A stretch of DNA of 64,000 nt from Kordia sp. (GTDB taxonomy: Bacteria > Bacteroidota > Bacteroidia > Flavobacteriales > Flavobacteriaceae): the NCBI RefSeq assembly GCF_022447245.1, contig NZ_JAKVBC010000003.1, forward strand, positions 124,001 to 188,000, written 5' to 3'. The translations under genes and the position numbers were made by a program. Below the pieces are notes generated by a model that was given only the letters and a program-made list of their open reading frames with translations, searched no databases and was not told where the DNA came from. How positions within the stretch are numbered: the first letter of the stretch is position 1; each line of letters begins with the position of its first letter. Shown here in pieces: positions 1 through 9,886 of the stretch.

Positions 1-1731
1 AGAACCCAAAAAAACATCAAAGAATATCCTGAATTAGGACTCAGTATTGCGCCAAAAGATGCAAAGTACCGTTACAACTGGAATGCTCCTATTATCAGTT
101 CTCCGCACAATAGAAAAACAATTTATCACGCAGGAAATGTAGTCTTTAAAACAATGGATGGCGGAATTAATTGGACGATCATCAGTCCTGATTTAACAAA
201 GAACGAAACTGAAAAACACGGTCCTGGCGGTGGTCCTTATACCAACGAAGCTGCTGGAGGCGAAAATTACAATACGTTGACTGCTTTGGTGGAATCACAA
301 CATGAAGAAGGTGTATTGTATGCTGGAAGCGATGATGGATTGTTACATATTACTAGAAATGGCGGTGCGAATTGGGAAAATATTACCCCAAAAGGAATTG
401 AAGATGGCATCATCAATAGTATAGATATTTCTGAGCACGATCCTGCTACAGCGTATGTCGTGATTATGCGCTATAAATCCTTAGATTTAAGTTCGTATAT
501 TTTTAAAACAAACGATTACGGAAAAACGTGGACAAAGATTGTAAATGGATTGAATGATCCAAATGGATTTGCCAGAGTGGTAAGAGCTGATAAGAAACGA
601 AAAGGATTGTTATACGCTGGTACCGAAACTGGATTGTATGTATCAAATGATGATGGCGTATTTTGGCAACGTTTGAATTTGAATTTACCCGTAGTTGCTA
701 TTAACGATTTGACTATGCAGGACAACGATTTGGTCATCGCAACCTCAGGGCGTGGATTTTGGATTTTGGACGATGTTGGTGTATTACAAAATATGACTCC
801 TGAAACTAAGTCTATTCAACTATTTACACCTAAGCCTAGCTATCGTATTTTTGGAGGTGTTTCGAAGGCAGTTGGACAAGGTACAAATCCTAAAAGCGGT
901 GTGACCTTTGATTATTATTTAGATAAAAACGCTGATACTTTAGATTTAAAATTAGAAGTTCTACAAGGTTCTAAAGTAATACGAACGTATACAAATAAGA
1001 AACCAAAGAAATTTAGATCATGGCCAGGCGGACCTTCTAAACCTGAAGTTTTACCATCTAAAAAAGGCTATAATAGATTTACATGGAACTTTGCTAGAGA
1101 AGCTATACCATCTATTAATAAAGTATTTGTTTTTGGTGGACATGCGGGATCAAACGTTGCTCCAGGAAATTATACTTTACGCTTAACGCTAGATGATGAA
1201 AGTGTTGAAACAAAAGCTACGATTCTTCCAAATCCTGCCAACAAATCGACAACACGAGATTTTACTGAACAACAAGAAATGCTCTTTACTATTGAGAATA
1301 CTGTCAGAAACATGCATGAATCTGTAAATCAGATGCGCTCTGCTAAAACACAACTAAATACCTATGCCAAGCTTTTAAAAAGCAATGAAGCAGCAAAACC
1401 TTTATTAGAAAAAGGAGAAGCCCTATTGAAGCGTATTAATAGTTGGGAAGAAAATTTAATCCAAGTGGAACAAAAAACCTTTCAAGATGTGATCAATTTT
1501 AATAATAAACTGAATGCACAGTTGATTGTATTGTTACGCTATATAGACCAACCGAATCCTAAAGTAACACAAGGCGCAAAACAACGCTTGAACGATTTAC
1601 TAAACGATTGGCAAGTGTATACAAACGAACGTGATGCGATTATCAATACTGAGATGAAAGCGTATAACGATTTGTACAAATCATTGGAGATTCCTGCGTT
1701 GATTATTGAAAAGAAGTCGAAAACTGATTAA
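1..1731 (+). CDS. VPS10/BNR-repeat (sortilin-type beta-propeller) protein, 3' part
   Basis: The reading frame is open from base 1, so the gene begins left of the window; 576 codons are visible. Four Asp-box (BNR) motifs of the form S/T-x-D/N-x-G-x-x-W appear early: KTMDGGINW, ITRNGGANW, KTNDYGKTW and VSNDDGVFW. This marks a multi-bladed beta-propeller of the VPS10/sortilin and exo-alpha-sialidase-like superfamily. After the propeller comes a beta-rich segment and then a C-terminal helical region (about 120 residues, rich in K/E/Q/N). The architecture matches the roughly 1000-residue secreted 'glycosyl hydrolase / VPS10 domain' proteins common in Flavobacteriia. No sialidase catalytic residues can be assigned, so enzymatic activity is unproven. 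Confidence 0.85.
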   Translation, partial: RTQKNIKEYPELGLSIAPKDAKYRYNWNAPIISSPHNRKTIYHAGNVVFKTMDGGINWTIISPDLTKNETEKHGPGGGPYTNEAAGGENYNTLTALVESQHEEGVLYAGSDDGLLHITRNGGANWENITPKGIEDGIINSIDISEHDPATAYVVIMRYKSLDLSSYIFKTNDYGKTWTKIVNGLNDPNGFARVVRADKKRKGLLYAGTETGLYVSNDDGVFWQRLNLNLPVVAINDLTMQDNDLVIATSGRGFWILDDVGVLQNMTPETKSIQLFTPKPSYRIFGGVSKAVGQGTNPKSGVTFDYYLDKNADTLDLKLEVLQGSKVIRTYTNKKPKKFRSWPGGPSKPEVLPSKKGYNRFTWNFAREAIPSINKVFVFGGHAGSNVAPGNYTLRLTLDDESVETKATILPNPANKSTTRDFTEQQEMLFTIENTVRNMHESVNQMRSAKTQLNTYAKLLKSNEAAKPLLEKGEALLKRINSWEENLIQVEQKTFQDVINFNNKLNAQLIVLLRYIDQPNPKVTQGAKQRLNDLLNDWQVYTNERDAIINTEMKAYNDLYKSLEIPALIIEKKSKTD

Positions 1732-1794
1732 ATGCAAGTTTTAAGTATTCGTTGAAAATTAGTTTTTATTATAACAAAAATAAATATTTAAGTT

Positions 1795-3066
1795 ATGAGT
1801 AAAAAAATAGGGCTTAAAGAAGCAATGTCCATTGGAATTGGGGGAATGGTAGGCGGTGGAATTTTTGCTGTGTTAGGCTTAGCTGTTTCGCTTGCACAAG
1901 GTGGTACACCAATAGCTTTTCTTTTTGCAGGACTTTTAGCTTTAATTACATCCTACAGTTATGTAAAACTATCTATGAAATATCCGGATCGTGGCGGAAC
2001 AGTTAAGTTTATGAATCAAGGTTTCGGAAAATCTATATTTAGTGGAGGAATCAATAACTTACTTTGGATTAGCTACATAATTATGCTATCATTATATGCA
2101 TCTGCATTTGGCTCGTATGCTCCTAACCTATTTTCCATTTTTGATACACCAATTGACTTTCATATATATTCAAGTTTAATTATCATTATAGCCACAGCAA
2201 TAAATTATTACAGTATTAAAGTTGTTGGTAAAATTGAATCGTATGCAGTAATTATAAAGCTTGTCATATTGCTTTCATTTATTTTAATTGGAGTATATGG
2301 ATTGATTGGAAATCCAAATCTGTCTCAACTTTCAACAGCAAATTGGGAAACTTCCATAAAACTTTTAACAGGAGGTATGGTAATATTTGTTGCTTATGAA
2401 GGTTTTGAACTCATAGCAAACGCTGCACCTGATATTAAAAATCCTAAAAAAAATATTCCAAAAGCTTATTACTATTCCGTTGTATTTGTGATTTTGCTTT
2501 ATGTTATAATAGCCGCAGTCACTGTTGGCTCTCTTCCATTTGAGCAAATTACTACAGCAGAAGATTATGTACTAGCCGAAGCTGCAAAACCAATGTTAGG
2601 AAAAATAGGCTTTAGTATTATTACTGTTGCCGCATTGATATCAACTTTTTCAGCTATTAATGCTTCATTATATGGCGGAAGTCGTGTAAGTTATGAAATA
2701 GCAGAGGACGATGAGCTTCCACATCAATTAACTTATAAATTGTGGAATCAACCTATTGGATTATTAATTACTGCTGTTTTAACGCTTATAATTGCCAATC
2801 TTTTAAAACTAGAAAGCATTTCAACTGCTGGGAGTGTAGGTTTTTTATTGATTTTTGCGATAGTTAATTATGTTGGTTTTAAATTGAGAAAGGAAATTAA
2901 TGGGAATTTTATAATCCCACTTTTTGGGTTTATTGCATGTATTTTGGCGCTAGTTGTACTTATTAGTCAGCAAATAAAAACAAATAAAACTGGGGTAATC
3001 ATTGCGGTATCCATCATAGTAATATGTTTTGTTTTAGAGTGGATTTATAAAAAAACTAAGCCTTAA
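1795..3066 (+). CDS. APC-family amino acid permease
   Basis: 423 residues with about 12 hydrophobic helices. The first helix carries the APC-superfamily glycine signature GIGGMVGGGIFAVLG (residues about 14-28), which forms part of the substrate site. A helix near residue 200 has the LTGGMVIFVAYEGFELIANAA motif region, also typical of the family, followed by a cytoplasmic 'D-IKNPKKNIPKA' loop. Length and topology are normal for the family. Substrate cannot be assigned from sequence; amino-acid uptake or exchange is inferred. The gene stands alone, 63 bp after the upstream gene, with no operon partner. The ATG is preceded by an A-rich stretch as usual in Bacteroidota. Confidence 0.85.
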   Translation: MSKKIGLKEAMSIGIGGMVGGGIFAVLGLAVSLAQGGTPIAFLFAGLLALITSYSYVKLSMKYPDRGGTVKFMNQGFGKSIFSGGINNLLWISYIIMLSLYASAFGSYAPNLFSIFDTPIDFHIYSSLIIIIATAINYYSIKVVGKIESYAVIIKLVILLSFILIGVYGLIGNPNLSQLSTANWETSIKLLTGGMVIFVAYEGFELIANAAPDIKNPKKNIPKAYYYSVVFVILLYVIIAAVTVGSLPFEQITTAEDYVLAEAAKPMLGKIGFSIITVAALISTFSAINASLYGGSRVSYEIAEDDELPHQLTYKLWNQPIGLLITAVLTLIIANLLKLESISTAGSVGFLLIFAIVNYVGFKLRKEINGNFIIPLFGFIACILALVVLISQQIKTNKTGVIIAVSIIVICFVLEWIYKKTKP

Positions 3067-3139
3067 AACAAAACGTAATTGCTTAATTTTTAAACAATTA
3101 ACCCTGCCGCTAATTAAAAAAGATTTATACTAGTAAAGT

Positions 3140-3580
3140 ATGGCAAAAAACAAAACCACCGAAACAGAAGTAAACGTTTTTGAATTTATCGACTCGTATG
3201 TTGATAAAGAACAAAAGAAATTAGACAGTCTTAAATTGATTGAACTCATTAGGGAATGGTCGGGCTATGAACCTAGAATGTGGTGACCAACCATTACTTG
3301 GATTCGGACGCTATCACTACGAATATGCTAGTGGACATGAAGGCGATGCGCCAATCTTAGGTTTTTCGCCTAGAAAAGCACAGTTTTCACTGTATATTTA
3401 TTCTAAAACAGAAAAGAGCGATGCGCTCCTTAAAGATTTTGGCAACCTTAAAATGGGGAAAGCCTGTATTTATATTAAAAAACTTTTGAAGACATCGATA
3501 TTTCTTTCTTAGAGCAACTTTGCAGGGGATCAATCGCGTATATCAATGAGCATCATGAGTGTAGTATTTGTAAAAAATAA
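3140..3580 (+). pseudogene. DUF1801 domain protein, frameshifted
   Basis: Starts ATG GCA AAA AAC at 3140 and reads MAKNKTTETEVNVFEFIDSY and onward to '...WSGYEPRMW', then hits TGA at 3284-3286. The family continues WGPTIxGFGxYHYxYASGHEGDAP; that sequence is present, but in another frame (LGFGRYHYEYASGHEGDAP, GFSPRKA, KMGKACIY). A second frameshift lies in the A/T run near 3480, after which EDIDISFLEQL and a Cys-containing tail (HHECSICKK) lead to TAA at 3578-3580. At least two frameshifts therefore separate pieces that together match a full-length DUF1801 protein of about 145 residues. The family is small, cytoplasmic and of unknown role. I consider it inactivated unless the lesions are sequencing errors. 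Confidence 0.8.
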
Positions 3581-3612
3581 TAGCTTTTTTAGCTAAAAAC
3601 ATTCCCAAAAAA

Positions 3613-4200
3613 TTGAAAAAAACAAATTACCAATCAGTATTGCTATCCTGTATTCCTATGGGGATTCTTCTTTTTTTTGTATTAAAATCAGAATTCAGAA
3701 CCGAAGGTGAGTTTGGTGGATTAGTTGAATTTGTCAAATATGCATTCTTTCTAATGTCAGGAATTGTGGTATTTGTCTATACTTTTACAAAACAATGGAA
3801 GCATATAAAGCATAAAACCGAAGTCAGTGAGGCAAAAATTATTTTAAGTGTACTTTTTATTGCTACTTTTATTGCGATTGTTTCATTTTGGATTCCTAAA
3901 GACTTTTTTGATACAGAAGCTGTATTTATTGCCAAAGATGCTTCTGGAAATGAATTACAATTGCTAGGGGCTGGAAAGTATATGTTGCGTACAAGAGATT
4001 ATGAATGGACCACTATTGACAGAGGCATGTATCAACTCAATGATAGTATGATTTTTTTAGATAAAGATATAAAAGAAAGAAAGTGGGGAAAACGAGCTAG
4101 AAAATATTTGATTCAAAATAAAAGCCTGATTCCTCTATATACAAACGGAATTGAAACTGATTCTACAGGTTTTTTGTCCATAAGATTGAATATGAATTAA
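3613..4200 (+). CDS. Hypothetical membrane protein
   Basis: 195 residues, TTG start at 3613 in MKKTNYQSV. Three hydrophobic segments can be seen: about residues 8-22 (VLLSCIPMGILLFFVL), 38-58 (FFLMSGIVVFVYTF) and 76-96 (IILSVLFIATFIAIVSFWI). A soluble C-terminal part of about 95 residues follows (GNELQLLGAGKYMLRTRDYEW, KDIKERKWGKR), probably a small beta-domain. I do not recognise a family. It sits between two broken genes with no clear operon partner. The ORF has no lesions, and its hydrophobicity pattern makes it a credible gene. An ATG start is not available nearby in frame. Confidence 0.6.
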   Translation: MKKTNYQSVLLSCIPMGILLFFVLKSEFRTEGEFGGLVEFVKYAFFLMSGIVVFVYTFTKQWKHIKHKTEVSEAKIILSVLFIATFIAIVSFWIPKDFFDTEAVFIAKDASGNELQLLGAGKYMLRTRDYEWTTIDRGMYQLNDSMIFLDKDIKERKWGKRARKYLIQNKSLIPLYTNGIETDSTGFLSIRLNMN

Positions 4201-4363
4201 TTCCCAATAAGCATTCTTGTTTCACCTCAAACACAGTAGAGATGCAAACAGGAGACATTTCAACTTATCGTAAACATTGTGTATGTGTGGCTTTTATTTT
4301 AAATTTAGATAACTTACAAAAGTTCCTTTGGTATGTTTCAATAGGAATTATAAAACACCAAAA

Positions 4364-4680
4364 ATGAAATCATTCTACTTATTTATCATCATTTCAATAA
4401 CCTTATTTAGCTGTACCAATTCACCGCAATGTAAAGATGTAAAGATGTAAACGTTGTGTATCCTCCTGAACTATTTACACTCTATCAAGGAGATCAAAAT
4501 AACCTCCAGCTAATCAAGGCTTTTAAAACTTCATCTGACAATATGCAAGTCAATCATATTTCTCTAATTCCTGGAAAGGATCTAAAACCACTTCAACAAG
4601 TTTTGGTCAAAAAAGAAAACTTTCCTATTGCAAAAAAAGACAGCATCAAAGAGAAATACAAAATTCAATATTCATTGTAG
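4364..4680 (+). pseudogene. Small lipoprotein gene disrupted by an 8-bp tandem duplication
   Basis: ATG at 4364 encodes a lipoprotein signal, MKSFYLFIIISITLFSC, with the lipobox cysteine at residue 17. Translation then stops early at TAA 4448-4450 because TAAAGATG is present twice in tandem (4432-4447). Removing one copy restores one frame: ...CKDVNVVYPPELFTLYQGDQ..., ending at TAG 4678-4680, about 102 residues. The mature part has no recognised family. The lesion could be a fixed inactivation or a reversible slipped-strand event; two copies alone make reversible variation less likely. Confidence 0.7.
4432..4447 (+). repeat. Perfect 2 x 8-bp tandem duplication (TAAAGATG)
   Basis: Two adjacent exact copies of TAAAGATG lie just after the lipobox codon of the small lipoprotein gene at 4364. 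Because 8 is not a multiple of 3, the duplication shifts the frame and creates an immediate stop. Confidence 0.9.
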
Positions 4681-4698
4681 TTAGCACATGAAAATAAA

Positions 4699-5031
4699 AT
4701 GTTTTGGATTCAAGTTCAACCAACAAAAGAAATTCTAGGAGATCAAAAAGATTCTGAATACAGAGATATGATCGAAGATTTAATTAATGCTGAATTATTA
4801 AAAAATAACGCAGGAATCTTCTTTGCGAGTTCTGTTGGTCATGGTGGATTAGATATGCTTTGTTATTATACTGATGAAAGACCTGTCTTTGAATTAGTTT
4901 TTAAAATTCTTTGTGAACAAGGAATAAAAGATCACACCTTAATTGTTAAAAGAGTTTATTTAAGAAACGATCGCTGGCTTGATGAGGTTGTATATCCAAT
5001 GAACTATACTGGGAAATTTCAGTATCTCTGA
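4699..5031 (+). CDS. Hypothetical protein, 110 aa
   Basis: MFWIQVQPTKEILGDQ start, 110 residues, no signal peptide or membrane segment. Contains acidic/aromatic stretches (YRDMIEDLINAELL, YYTDERPVFELVFKIL) suggesting a small alpha/beta cytoplasmic protein, in the general style of orphan Bacteroidota immunity-like or DUF proteins. No family is recognised. It is in the same frame as the upstream lipoprotein remnant, with only one stop (TAG 4678-4680) and six sense codons between them, so a former fusion or a longer gene cannot be excluded. I favour an independent gene because the lipoprotein part ends naturally. Confidence 0.5.
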   Translation: MFWIQVQPTKEILGDQKDSEYRDMIEDLINAELLKNNAGIFFASSVGHGGLDMLCYYTDERPVFELVFKILCEQGIKDHTLIVKRVYLRNDRWLDEVVYPMNYTGKFQYL

Positions 5032-5230
5032 TTTAACTATTAAGTAACATTCAAAAAATTAAACTTATAATAAACACTTTTTTTCCTCAAAAAATCATTT
5101 ACAAAAAAAGACTGTTTCATTTTTTCTATTTCCTTAAAAGCGCTTTCTGAATCATTCCAAACTGTTCTAAATATTTACTATATTCGTCGATCAGTTTTAA
5201 TTTTTACAAACTTATCGAATAATTAAATAA

Positions 5231-6904
5231 ATGGAAGTTACACCTAAAAATGGTATTAAGGGATTAGTTGAAAATTGGCAAAGTGATTTAATTGCCGCAA
5301 TAAGTGTCTCACTCATTGCCTTACCACTTTCATTAGGTATTGCCTTAGCAGCGGGAGCACCCGCAATGTCAGGTATCTTTTCAGCTATTATTGGTGGTGT
5401 CGTTACAACCTTGTATCGTGGAGGACATATATCTGTCAACGGACCTGCTAAAGGAGTTATTGGCGTGATACTTTGGGGAATGATAGCGATGGACGATGGA
5501 TCGGGTCAAGCCTTTAATTATATATTAGCAGCAGTTGTTATTTCTGGTGCGCTTCAAATGGTATTGGGAATATTGAAATTGGGACGATTGGCAGACATCT
5601 TCCATTCTTCAGTGATTCACGGTATTTTAGCAGCAATTGGTATCATTATATTTGCAAAACAGATCCATGTGGCTATGGGTACACATTCGGATGATCCAAG
5701 CATTGTGCAAAATCTTATTGATGCCGTTATGTTCTTACCGCAAGCCAATCCTTTTGTATTGATTATTGCGTTAACAGGGTTACTTTTATTATTATTTCAT
5801 TCCAAAATTAGTAACCGAATTTTCCATTTATTACCTACTCCTATGTGGGTAATTGCGCTTTCCATTCCATTTGTGTATGCGTTCAATTTCTTTGATCAAC
5901 ATACATTATCATTCCTTGGAAAAGCTTATGAAGTAGGACCTAAACTATTATTGGATATTCCTGATACGATTACAGATTCTATTATGCTTCCAAACTTTGG
6001 TAAAATTGCTACTATTGAATTTTGGACAACCGTATTTTCTATTTTAATTATTTCAAGTATTGAATCTTTAGCTATTGCAAAAGCCGTGGACAAAATTGAT
6101 CCTTACAAACGAAAAACGGATTTGAATAAGGATTTAACAGGGATTGGTTTAAGTACCGTAGTTGCAGGTATGATTGGAGGTTTACCAATTATTGCTGTAA
6201 TTATTAGAAGTACTGTTAATATCCATAATGGTGCAAAAACAAAATGGTCCAATATGTATCAAGGACTTTTATTACTCGTTTTTATTGTGGTATTAAGTCC
6301 AATAATGGTACAAGTTCCGCTGTGTGCTTTTGCTATTTTACTAGTGTATACAGGGTTTAAATTGGCATCGCCATCTGTATTTAAACAAATGTATAGCCAA
6401 GGAACAGAGCAATTGGTATTCTTTATTGCAACGATGATTTTAACACTCTACACAAATTTACTAATTGGTTTATTGGGCGGATTATTATTAGCAATGGTAA
6501 CCCACATGCTATTGGCAAGACTTTCCATACCTCAATTTTTTAGAATGGTCTACAAGTCGCGCACAAAGTTGATAAAGCGAACGGATGGAAATTACGATTT
6601 AAAGATTAGAGGAGTTGCAAATTTCTTAGGCATCTTGAAAGTAGATAAATTGGTAGCGCAAATTCCTTCTGGAGCCAATGTTAATATTGACTTATCAGAA
6701 ACAAGATTGGTTGGTATTACATATATGGACTACTTAGTAGAATACTTAAAAACACAAAGAGCTACAGGTGGTGAAGTTTTTATCACTGGATTGGATTCAC
6801 ATGTTTCCTCATCTACCTATAACAGAGCCTTAAAAATTTGCTTGACGAGTAATACTTCTAAATTATCGCAACGACAAAAACGATTACGAAATTTAGCTAC
6901 TTAG
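5231..6904 (+). CDS. SulP-family inorganic anion transporter
   Basis: 557 residues. N-terminus has the SulP signature region: WQSDLIAAISVSLIALPLSLGIALAAGAPAMSGIFSAIIGG, then GGHISVNGPAKGVIGVI in the conserved third-helix area. About 11-12 membrane helices run to residue about 430. A C-terminal cytoplasmic domain (VAQIPSGANVNIDLSETRLVGITYMDYL) resembles a STAS domain, which in this family regulates transport. SulP proteins carry bicarbonate, sulfate or related anions; marine flavobacterial members of this short type are often candidates for bicarbonate uptake, but no carbonic anhydrase lies next door, so the substrate is open. The following small gene may be co-transcribed. Confidence 0.9.
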   Translation: MEVTPKNGIKGLVENWQSDLIAAISVSLIALPLSLGIALAAGAPAMSGIFSAIIGGVVTTLYRGGHISVNGPAKGVIGVILWGMIAMDDGSGQAFNYILAAVVISGALQMVLGILKLGRLADIFHSSVIHGILAAIGIIIFAKQIHVAMGTHSDDPSIVQNLIDAVMFLPQANPFVLIIALTGLLLLLFHSKISNRIFHLLPTPMWVIALSIPFVYAFNFFDQHTLSFLGKAYEVGPKLLLDIPDTITDSIMLPNFGKIATIEFWTTVFSILIISSIESLAIAKAVDKIDPYKRKTDLNKDLTGIGLSTVVAGMIGGLPIIAVIIRSTVNIHNGAKTKWSNMYQGLLLLVFIVVLSPIMVQVPLCAFAILLVYTGFKLASPSVFKQMYSQGTEQLVFFIATMILTLYTNLLIGLLGGLLLAMVTHMLLARLSIPQFFRMVYKSRTKLIKRTDGNYDLKIRGVANFLGILKVDKLVAQIPSGANVNIDLSETRLVGITYMDYLVEYLKTQRATGGEVFITGLDSHVSSSTYNRALKICLTSNTSKLSQRQKRLRNLAT

Positions 6905-6928
6905 AAAGGATATCAATATGCAAACCAA

Positions 6929-7492
6929 GTGGATTGGAATACGACATATTTAAAGAAGTTCCACTTTTTTGAAATTAGACCTATTGAACGCAAATACAAC
7001 TGTTTGAAAGGAGCATTCAATGATTTAAATATATCTTGGGAAATTGCGGATGTAACTTTCAATGAAGGACAAGCGTTTACCGCAGAGACCTTTAATACTA
7101 CGCTTATGGTCTTAAAATTGAATAAAAAAATACCAATCTTTACAATGGAAAAAGAAGCGGTGTTAGAAAAGTTATTTGATCGAGTGATGGCATTCACAGG
7201 CTATAAGGACATTGACTTTAAAATGTATCCAGATTTTTCTAAAAAATTCCTGTTGATGGGGAATAATGAAGAAGAAATTCGTTCTTTCTTTACAGAGGAA
7301 ATCATTCGCTTTTTTGAAAACCATCATATTTATCATTTAGAAAGTAATGGGGAAGCGTTGATTATTTTTGATAAAATTAAATTGGCGAGAACGGATGAAA
7401 CACTTGCGTTTATAGAGTATGGTAACAAACTAGCTTCACTCTTAGATGCAAAGCCTGAGTTAGTACTGAGTACTCAAGAGGCGGAAGTATAA
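6929..7492 (+). CDS. Hypothetical protein downstream of SulP transporter (start uncertain)
   Basis: 187 residues from GTG 6929; soluble, alpha/beta character (MDWNTTYLKKFHFFEIRPIE..., DVTFNEGQAFTAETFNTTL...). No family recognised. The start is odd. A good ribosome site (AGAAAGGA, 6904-6910) is followed by ATG at 6918, but that ATG is in another frame and stops after 11 codons. The long frame can only use GTG 6929, 18 nt from the same purine run. A one-base indel between 6920 and 6930 would join the ATG to the long frame, so the N-terminus may be damaged. It lies 24 bp after the SulP gene, so co-transcription and a role linked to the transporter are plausible. Confidence 0.55.
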   Translation: MDWNTTYLKKFHFFEIRPIERKYNCLKGAFNDLNISWEIADVTFNEGQAFTAETFNTTLMVLKLNKKIPIFTMEKEAVLEKLFDRVMAFTGYKDIDFKMYPDFSKKFLLMGNNEEEIRSFFTEEIIRFFENHHIYHLESNGEALIIFDKIKLARTDETLAFIEYGNKLASLLDAKPELVLSTQEAEV

Positions 7493-7830
7493 AGCTAAAA
7501 CGTATTAAATCTAGTTGTCTTCTCTCCTATTTTAATGGAGAGATGAATTGCTTTTGAATTGTAATTCAGTACTTGATGCGGAATAAATCTTTTATCCCTA
7601 ATTGTTTTTTGCAACTTATGTTGAGTTTATTGGAGTATTTAAATGAGTTTTTTTTACGTTTATATTGATTTTCAATAAGTAATCATGCTTAACTTCCCGA
7701 ATGTGGATTAAGTTTATCGAAATATTTAAATAGAAATGGCCACTAAAAAAATCAAATGTTTCCTATATTTATAAACAAAAAATAACACAATAATTTCTCA
7801 GTCAAGACTGTTGGTAAACACTAGATACAA
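7493..7830. other. Intergenic region with a short hairpin
   Basis: No ORF or RNA gene seen. The only structure is a 7-bp inverted repeat TCTCTCC (7521-7527) / GGAGAGA (7537-7543) without a strong T-run, a weak terminator candidate for the SulP pair. The rest is AT-rich leader of the peptidase gene at 7831. Confidence 0.4.
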
Positions 7831-9690
7831 ATGACAAAAAATATAACGAAGGAATTGATCAAATTCACGTTTCTCGTAGCATTACTAACTACTCCGCTAC
7901 TCTCAGTTAATTCTCAAACCACAAAAAAATCGGTTCCTGTTTTCAAAGATGGAGAGGCTCAAATTGTCCCTGCATTTAAAGATTCAGAACAATGGATTAG
8001 ACATGATCTATGGGTTGAAACTGAGTTTGATACGGATGGTGATGGCAAACTAGATAGAATGCATGTCGCAGTTACAAGACCTAAACAAACAGAAACTGAA
8101 GGACTTAAATTACCTATTGTATATGTTTCTAGTCCATATTTTGCTGGTGTTGCACCAGATTTACCTGGTTCATTTTGGGATGTTAGGCATGAACTAGGAG
8201 AAGCTGCAAAAGAACGTATACATCCAGAAGTTACTCGAACAGGAAAGAGACCTATTATTTCAAATTCACATATACGAACTTGGGTACCGAGAGGCTATAT
8301 TGTAGTACACTCTTCTTCTCCAGGGACTGGACTTTCTCAAGGTGCACCTACAATAGGTGGCGATAACGAGTCATTGGCTCCAAAAGCTGTCATTGATTGG
8401 TTATGTGGTCGAATTCCAGGATATACATCTCCTGACGGGAAAGAAGAAGTAAAAGCATTTTGGTCAACTGGGAAAGTAGGAATGACAGGTACATCCTATA
8501 ATGGAACCATTCCTTTGGCTGCAGCTACAACTGGTGTTGAAGGATTAGAAGCAATTATACCAATTGCACCAAATACTTCTTATTATCACTATTATAGATC
8601 CAATGGATTGGTAAGATCTCCAGGAGGATATTTAGGCGAAGATATTGATGTATTGTATGATTTTGTTCACAGTGGAGACGAATCTAAACGCGCATACAAT
8701 AATGCTACAGTAAGAGATCAGGAACTAAAGAATGGTATGGATAGAATTACAGGAGATTATAATGATTTCTGGGCTGGACGCGATTATTTAAATGAAATGG
8801 AACCTATGAAAGCAGCTTTGCTCATGTCGCATGGATTTAATGATTGGAATGTAATGCCTGAACATAGTTATAGAATTTATAAAGCTGCCAAGGACAAAGG
8901 TTTAGATTGTCAGATATATTATCATCAATATGGACATGGCGGTCCACCACCAATGAAAATGAGGAACAGATGGTTTACACGCTATTTACATGGTGTAGAA
9001 AATGGCGTAGAAAATGATGCGCGCGCATGGATTGTTAGAGAAGATGATAAAATGCAAAATCCTACTCCTTATAAAGAATATCCAAATCCTGATGCATCAG
9101 ATGTAACCTTGTATCTAAGTGCTGGAAATCCTACTAAAGGAGGTTTAGGAACTGAGAAAACAAAAAGTAAAGGAAAGGAAAAGCTTATTGATGATTTTTC
9201 AATTTCTGGTCGCGAATTAGCACAAGCAGAAACTAGCAAGCACAGATTATTATATGTAACTCCATCATTTACAGAAGACGTTCATATATCTGGTACAGCA
9301 AAAGTGTCTATTAATTTATCTAGTAGTAAGGAAGCTGCAAATCTTTCGGTTTGGTTGGTTTCGTTGCCTTGGAATACTGAAGGTAAAGTAAAAATTACGG
9401 ATAATATCATAACTCGTGGTTGGGCCGATCCACAGAATCACAAATCCATACGAGAAGGTGAACCTTTAGAAAAAGGGAAATTCTATCAAGTGACCTTCGA
9501 TTTAATGCCTGATGATCAAATCATAAAAAAAGGACAACAAATAGGACTCATGATTTTTTCAAGTGATAAAGAGTTTACCTTACATCCAGATCCTGGAGCC
9601 GAATTAACTATCGATCTAGCATCGACAACTTTGGTTTTACCTATTGTCGGAGGTATTAAAGCTTTTAATAATGCTGTAAAAGGGAATTAA
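7831..9690 (+). CDS. Secreted Xaa-Pro dipeptidyl-peptidase / CocE-NonD family hydrolase (S15)
   Basis: 619 residues. A signal peptide covers about residues 1-29 (LVALLTTPLLSVNSQ). The alpha/beta-hydrolase triad is visible: nucleophile Ser222 in GTSYNG, Asp338 in HGFNDWNV and His369 in QYGHGG. The C-terminal third is the jelly-roll beta-sandwich of the S15/CocE group (VHISGTAKVSINLSSS..., GQQIGLMIFSS). It begins with a Ca-binding-like loop, DTDGDGKLDRM (residues about 67-77). Family members cleave X-Pro dipeptides from peptide N-termini; here it probably degrades proline-rich peptides in the periplasm or outside the cell. Length and motifs are complete; no operon partner. Confidence 0.92.
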   Translation: MTKNITKELIKFTFLVALLTTPLLSVNSQTTKKSVPVFKDGEAQIVPAFKDSEQWIRHDLWVETEFDTDGDGKLDRMHVAVTRPKQTETEGLKLPIVYVSSPYFAGVAPDLPGSFWDVRHELGEAAKERIHPEVTRTGKRPIISNSHIRTWVPRGYIVVHSSSPGTGLSQGAPTIGGDNESLAPKAVIDWLCGRIPGYTSPDGKEEVKAFWSTGKVGMTGTSYNGTIPLAAATTGVEGLEAIIPIAPNTSYYHYYRSNGLVRSPGGYLGEDIDVLYDFVHSGDESKRAYNNATVRDQELKNGMDRITGDYNDFWAGRDYLNEMEPMKAALLMSHGFNDWNVMPEHSYRIYKAAKDKGLDCQIYYHQYGHGGPPPMKMRNRWFTRYLHGVENGVENDARAWIVREDDKMQNPTPYKEYPNPDASDVTLYLSAGNPTKGGLGTEKTKSKGKEKLIDDFSISGRELAQAETSKHRLLYVTPSFTEDVHISGTAKVSINLSSSKEAANLSVWLVSLPWNTEGKVKITDNIITRGWADPQNHKSIREGEPLEKGKFYQVTFDLMPDDQIIKKGQQIGLMIFSSDKEFTLHPDPGAELTIDLASTTLVLPIVGGIKAFNNAVKGN

Positions 9691-9886
9691 ATAATGCATC
9701 ACATTTAAACAATACATCATTGAAGCTACTTGTATGCTTATGCATTTTGATTTCAATTAGAGTAGATCTCAGAATTATCACAATAACAGAAGCTAGGAAG
9801 TTGGTTATAATTTGGTCCTATTATTTACTAAAATTGATATGATATACTGAATCCATCCAACACATTTACTCCATAGGAAACATTAG

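Noticed and set aside
7521-7543. TCTCTCC/GGAGAGA inverted repeat as a terminator
   Set aside because: Short stem without a T-run; noted only as a weak candidate in the intergenic entry.
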